Assembly (NCBI GenBank): GCA_934489945.1
Contig: CAKSSY010000042.1
Span: 1 to 16,293 of the forward strand
DNA length: 16,293 bases
Source: an uncultured Eubacteriales bacterium
GTDB taxonomy: Bacteria; Bacillota; Clostridia; Oscillospirales; CAG-272
Direction: 5' to 3'
The notes below the pieces were generated by a model. The model ran no database searches, had not been told where the DNA came from, and saw only the letters and a list, made by a program, of their open reading frames with translations. Shown one piece after another: positions 14,421 to 16,293 of this stretch. Numbering within the stretch: position 1 is the first letter of the stretch; each line of letters begins with the position of its first letter. A program made the translations under genes and the position numbers.

Positions 14421-14453
14421 AAAAGCCTTGCGGATAAAAACCGCAAGGCTTTT
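14421..14453. terminator. Bidirectional terminator between the GH36 gene and uxuA
   Basis: AAAAGCCTTGCGG (14421-14433) pairs perfectly over 13 bp with CCGCAAGGCTTTT (14441-14453), loop ATAAAAA. Each strand ends in four Ts. It serves GH36 (stop 14404) and uxuA (stop 14478). Confidence 0.9.
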
Positions 14454-14477
14454 CCGTTCCGACAAAGCCGAAACCGA

Positions 14478-15518
14478 TTATTTGGACATTTTATCAATTG
14501 CTTCCCACAAACCGGAAAGATAGGTTGCTCCCAAAGCGCGATCATACAGACCGTAACCGTATCTTCCATGTTCTCCCCAAATCATTCTGCCGTGGTCAGG
14601 ACGCATATAACCGTCAAACCCGACATCGTGAAGGGCTTTCACAATACCATATACATCGAGCGATCCACATTCGGTCGGGTGTGCCACTTCATGGAAACAA
14701 CGCTCACCGGTATATTTGATATTGCGGATGTGAGCAAAGTGAATACGGTCGCCGAACTTATGAATCATATCAATAAGATCATTGTCGGGGTTGGCACCCA
14801 ACGAACCCGTACAGAATGTCAAACCGTTCTCATTCCGGTCAACCAACTTTAAAAATCTCTTATAATTTGCCTCATTGCTGATAATTCTCGGCAATCCGAA
14901 AATTCCCCACGGCGGATCATCCGGATGAATTGCCATTTTTATGCCACTTCCGTGAGCAACCGGAATTACAGCCTCAAGGAAAGTCTGAAGATTCTTCCAA
15001 AGTCCTTCCTCGCCCATTTCCTCATACCGGGCAAGAAGCAAACGAAGATCATCTTTGGAGTAACTCTCATCCCAGCCGGGAAGTGAGAAATTACCGGAAA
15101 GCGGATCCAATGCCGCCACTTCCTTTTCGTCATAGGCAAGGCTGTTGGAACCATCGACCTCTTTGCGTTCCAGCGTGCTACGGAACCAGTCGAACACAGG
15201 CATAAAGTTATAACAAATGCACTTCACGCCGGCTTCTCCGAGTCGTCTGATATTCTCACAATAAGCCTCAATATGTTTTTGTGCATTCTCATTTCCGAGC
15301 TTGATGTCTTCAGAAACCGGAACGCTTTCCACAACTTCAAAACCAAGATGATGTGCCGCCGCTTTGTCCTTGATTGCCTGAATACTCTCACGGCTCCAGA
15401 CCTGTCCGACGGGGACATCATATACAGCCGAGACGATTGAACGAACCGTGGGAATCTGGGAGATCATTTCCAACGTAACCGGATCGTTATCGCCATAATG
15501 GCGAAATGTCATTTTCAT
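14478..15518 (-). CDS. uxuA: Mannonate dehydratase
   Basis: UxuA dehydrates D-mannonate to 2-keto-3-deoxygluconate in glucuronate breakdown, using a divalent metal in a TIM barrel. The 346-residue sequence starts MKMTFRHYGDNDPVTLEMI and carries the family blocks CYNFMPVFDW (about 99-108), HPDDPPWGIFGLPRI (198-212), FCTGSLGANPDND, FAHIRN and MRPDHGRMIWGEHGRYGYGLYDRA near the C-terminus. Length matches the shorter Gram-positive form (about 360) rather than the 394-residue E. coli enzyme. GGAAAGGAAG precedes the first ATG. It starts 21 bp after the gdhA stop with no promoter visible between them, so it is probably cotranscribed with gdhA. The other glucuronate genes (uxaC, uxuB, kdgK, kdgA) are not in the window. 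Confidence 0.96.
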   Translation of the reverse strand: MKMTFRHYGDNDPVTLEMISQIPTVRSIVSAVYDVPVGQVWSRESIQAIKDKAAAHHLGFEVVESVPVSEDIKLGNENAQKHIEAYCENIRRLGEAGVKCICYNFMPVFDWFRSTLERKEVDGSNSLAYDEKEVAALDPLSGNFSLPGWDESYSKDDLRLLLARYEEMGEEGLWKNLQTFLEAVIPVAHGSGIKMAIHPDDPPWGIFGLPRIISNEANYKRFLKLVDRNENGLTFCTGSLGANPDNDLIDMIHKFGDRIHFAHIRNIKYTGERCFHEVAHPTECGSLDVYGIVKALHDVGFDGYMRPDHGRMIWGEHGRYGYGLYDRALGATYLSGLWEAIDKMSK

Positions 15519-15539
15519 TCTACGTTCTTCCTTTCCGAA

Positions 15540-16293
15540 TCAGACAACACCGTGAGCCAGCATTGCGTTTGCCACCTTAAGGAAGCCGGCGATATTGGCA
15601 CCGGCAACCAAGTTGTCCTTCATGCCATATTCCTCGGCAGCCTTAGCGGCATTGTGATAAATATTCACCATAATATCATGGAGCTTCTGATCCACTTCCT
15701 CAAATGTCCAGGAATATCTCATAGAATTCTGACTCATTTCAAGAGCGGATGTTGCAACACCGCCGGCGTTTGCTGCCTTAGCGGGTCCAAACAGAACACC
15801 TGCGTTTTGGAACACAGCAATTGCCTCGGGAGTGGAAGGCATATTGGCACCCTCGGCAACCGCAAATACGCCGTTTGCCACGAGCTTCTTTGCCGATGCT
15901 TCGTCCAACTCGTTCTGCGTAGCGCAAGGAAGTGCAATGTCGCACGGAATGCTCCAAATGCCGGCACACCCCTCGTGATACTCAGCATCCTTATGAACGT
16001 CCAGATACTCTTTGATTCTACCGCGTCTGACCTGCTTGATTTCCTTAACGGTATCCAAATCAATTCCGTTCTTATCATAAATATATCCGTTAGAATCAGA
16101 CAGTGCAACAACCTTAGCACCAAAAGACTGTGCTTTCTGGCAAGCATAGGTTGCCACATTACCCGAGCCGGAAATTACAACCGTTGCACCGTTGAAGCTC
16201 TTACCCTTGTCTTCGATCATTTCCTTTGTAAAATAGCAAAGACCGAAACCGGTCGCTTCTGTTCTTGCAAGACTTCCGCCGTAAGGAATTCCC
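15540..16293 (-). CDS. gdhA: NADP-type glutamate dehydrogenase, C-terminal part (5' end cut by window edge)
   Basis: GdhA makes glutamate from 2-oxoglutarate and ammonium with reduced nicotinamide cofactor. The open frame runs from the right edge to the stop at 15540 (250 visible residues of about 445). It opens with GIPYGGSLARTEATGFGLCYF, matching the GGSLxRxEATGYG block at the hinge, then the Rossmann dinucleotide site VVISGSGNVATYA, ALSDSNGYIYD (a Ser rather than an acidic residue after the second strand, fitting NADP), DIALPCATQNELD, VAEGANMPSTPEA and NAGGVATSALEMSQN. An internal ATG at 16220 is not the true start because homology continues upstream of it. The substrate-binding lysines lie outside the window. 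uxuA follows 21 bp downstream. Confidence 0.96.
   Translation of the reverse strand, partial: GIPYGGSLARTEATGFGLCYFTKEMIEDKGKSFNGATVVISGSGNVATYACQKAQSFGAKVVALSDSNGYIYDKNGIDLDTVKEIKQVRRGRIKEYLDVHKDAEYHEGCAGIWSIPCDIALPCATQNELDEASAKKLVANGVFAVAEGANMPSTPEAIAVFQNAGVLFGPAKAANAGGVATSALEMSQNSMRYSWTFEEVDQKLHDIMVNIYHNAAKAAEEYGMKDNLVAGANIAGFLKVANAMLAHGVV

Noticed and set aside
1..16293. Search for CRISPR repeats, tRNA/rRNA genes, transposases, integrases, toxin-antitoxin or defence genes
   Set aside because: None recognised; the well-supported genes account for most of the window, and the remaining gaps are short regulatory or terminator regions.

Overview
The window looks like a chromosomal segment from an anaerobic, fermentative clostridium (Bacillota), probably a gut or plant-fibre degrader. 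This is inferred from protein character (FtsK/SpoIIIE-type translocase, clostridial DHHW protein, TmcAL beside AckA, NADP-type GdhA, GH36 and UxuA), strong AGGAGG-type ribosome binding sites, sigma-A-like promoters with 17-bp spacers and U-tailed hairpin terminators. I could not identify a genus. There are no rRNA, tRNA, CRISPR, phage or insertion-sequence genes.

Layout, left to right. (1) 1-1901, minus: the N-terminal 633 codons of ftsK, cut by the left edge just before the Walker A motif. (2) 2084-2853, plus: two adjacent half-size TauE/SafE-type membrane proteins that together match one normal transporter. (3) 2869-6655, plus: rpsO, pnp and a membrane-anchored M15/VanY-like protein, starting from a near-consensus promoter and ending at a strong terminator. 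The rpsO leader and the rpsO-pnp spacer both contain stem-loops that can hide ribosome binding sites. (4) 6740-7873, plus: a DHHW-family SGNH-like protein. It converges on tmcAL (7999-9180, minus) across a spacer rich in hairpins. (5) 9285-10499, plus: ackA, divergent from tmcAL. (6) 10743-12203, minus: a B12-binding-domain radical SAM protein, divergent from a GH36 glycosidase (12326-14404, plus); each has its own recognisable promoter. (7) 14478-16293, minus: gdhA (5' part missing at the right edge) followed by uxuA, apparently one transcript, sharing a bidirectional terminator with the GH36 gene.

How the genes fit together. The core is housekeeping: chromosome segregation, ribosomal protein S15, RNA turnover, tRNA acetylation, acetate/ATP metabolism and ammonia assimilation. 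Mixed in are carbohydrate functions (alpha-galactoside cleavage, mannonate dehydration from glucuronate) and cell-surface functions (M15 and DHHW proteins).

I found no clearly new multi-gene system. The most interesting signals are the predicted RNA switches at rpsO and pnp, the M15 protein lacking the canonical catalytic Glu, the split transporter, and two structured intergenic elements near 7.9 kb and 10.6 kb. No noncoding gap exceeds about 250 bp.
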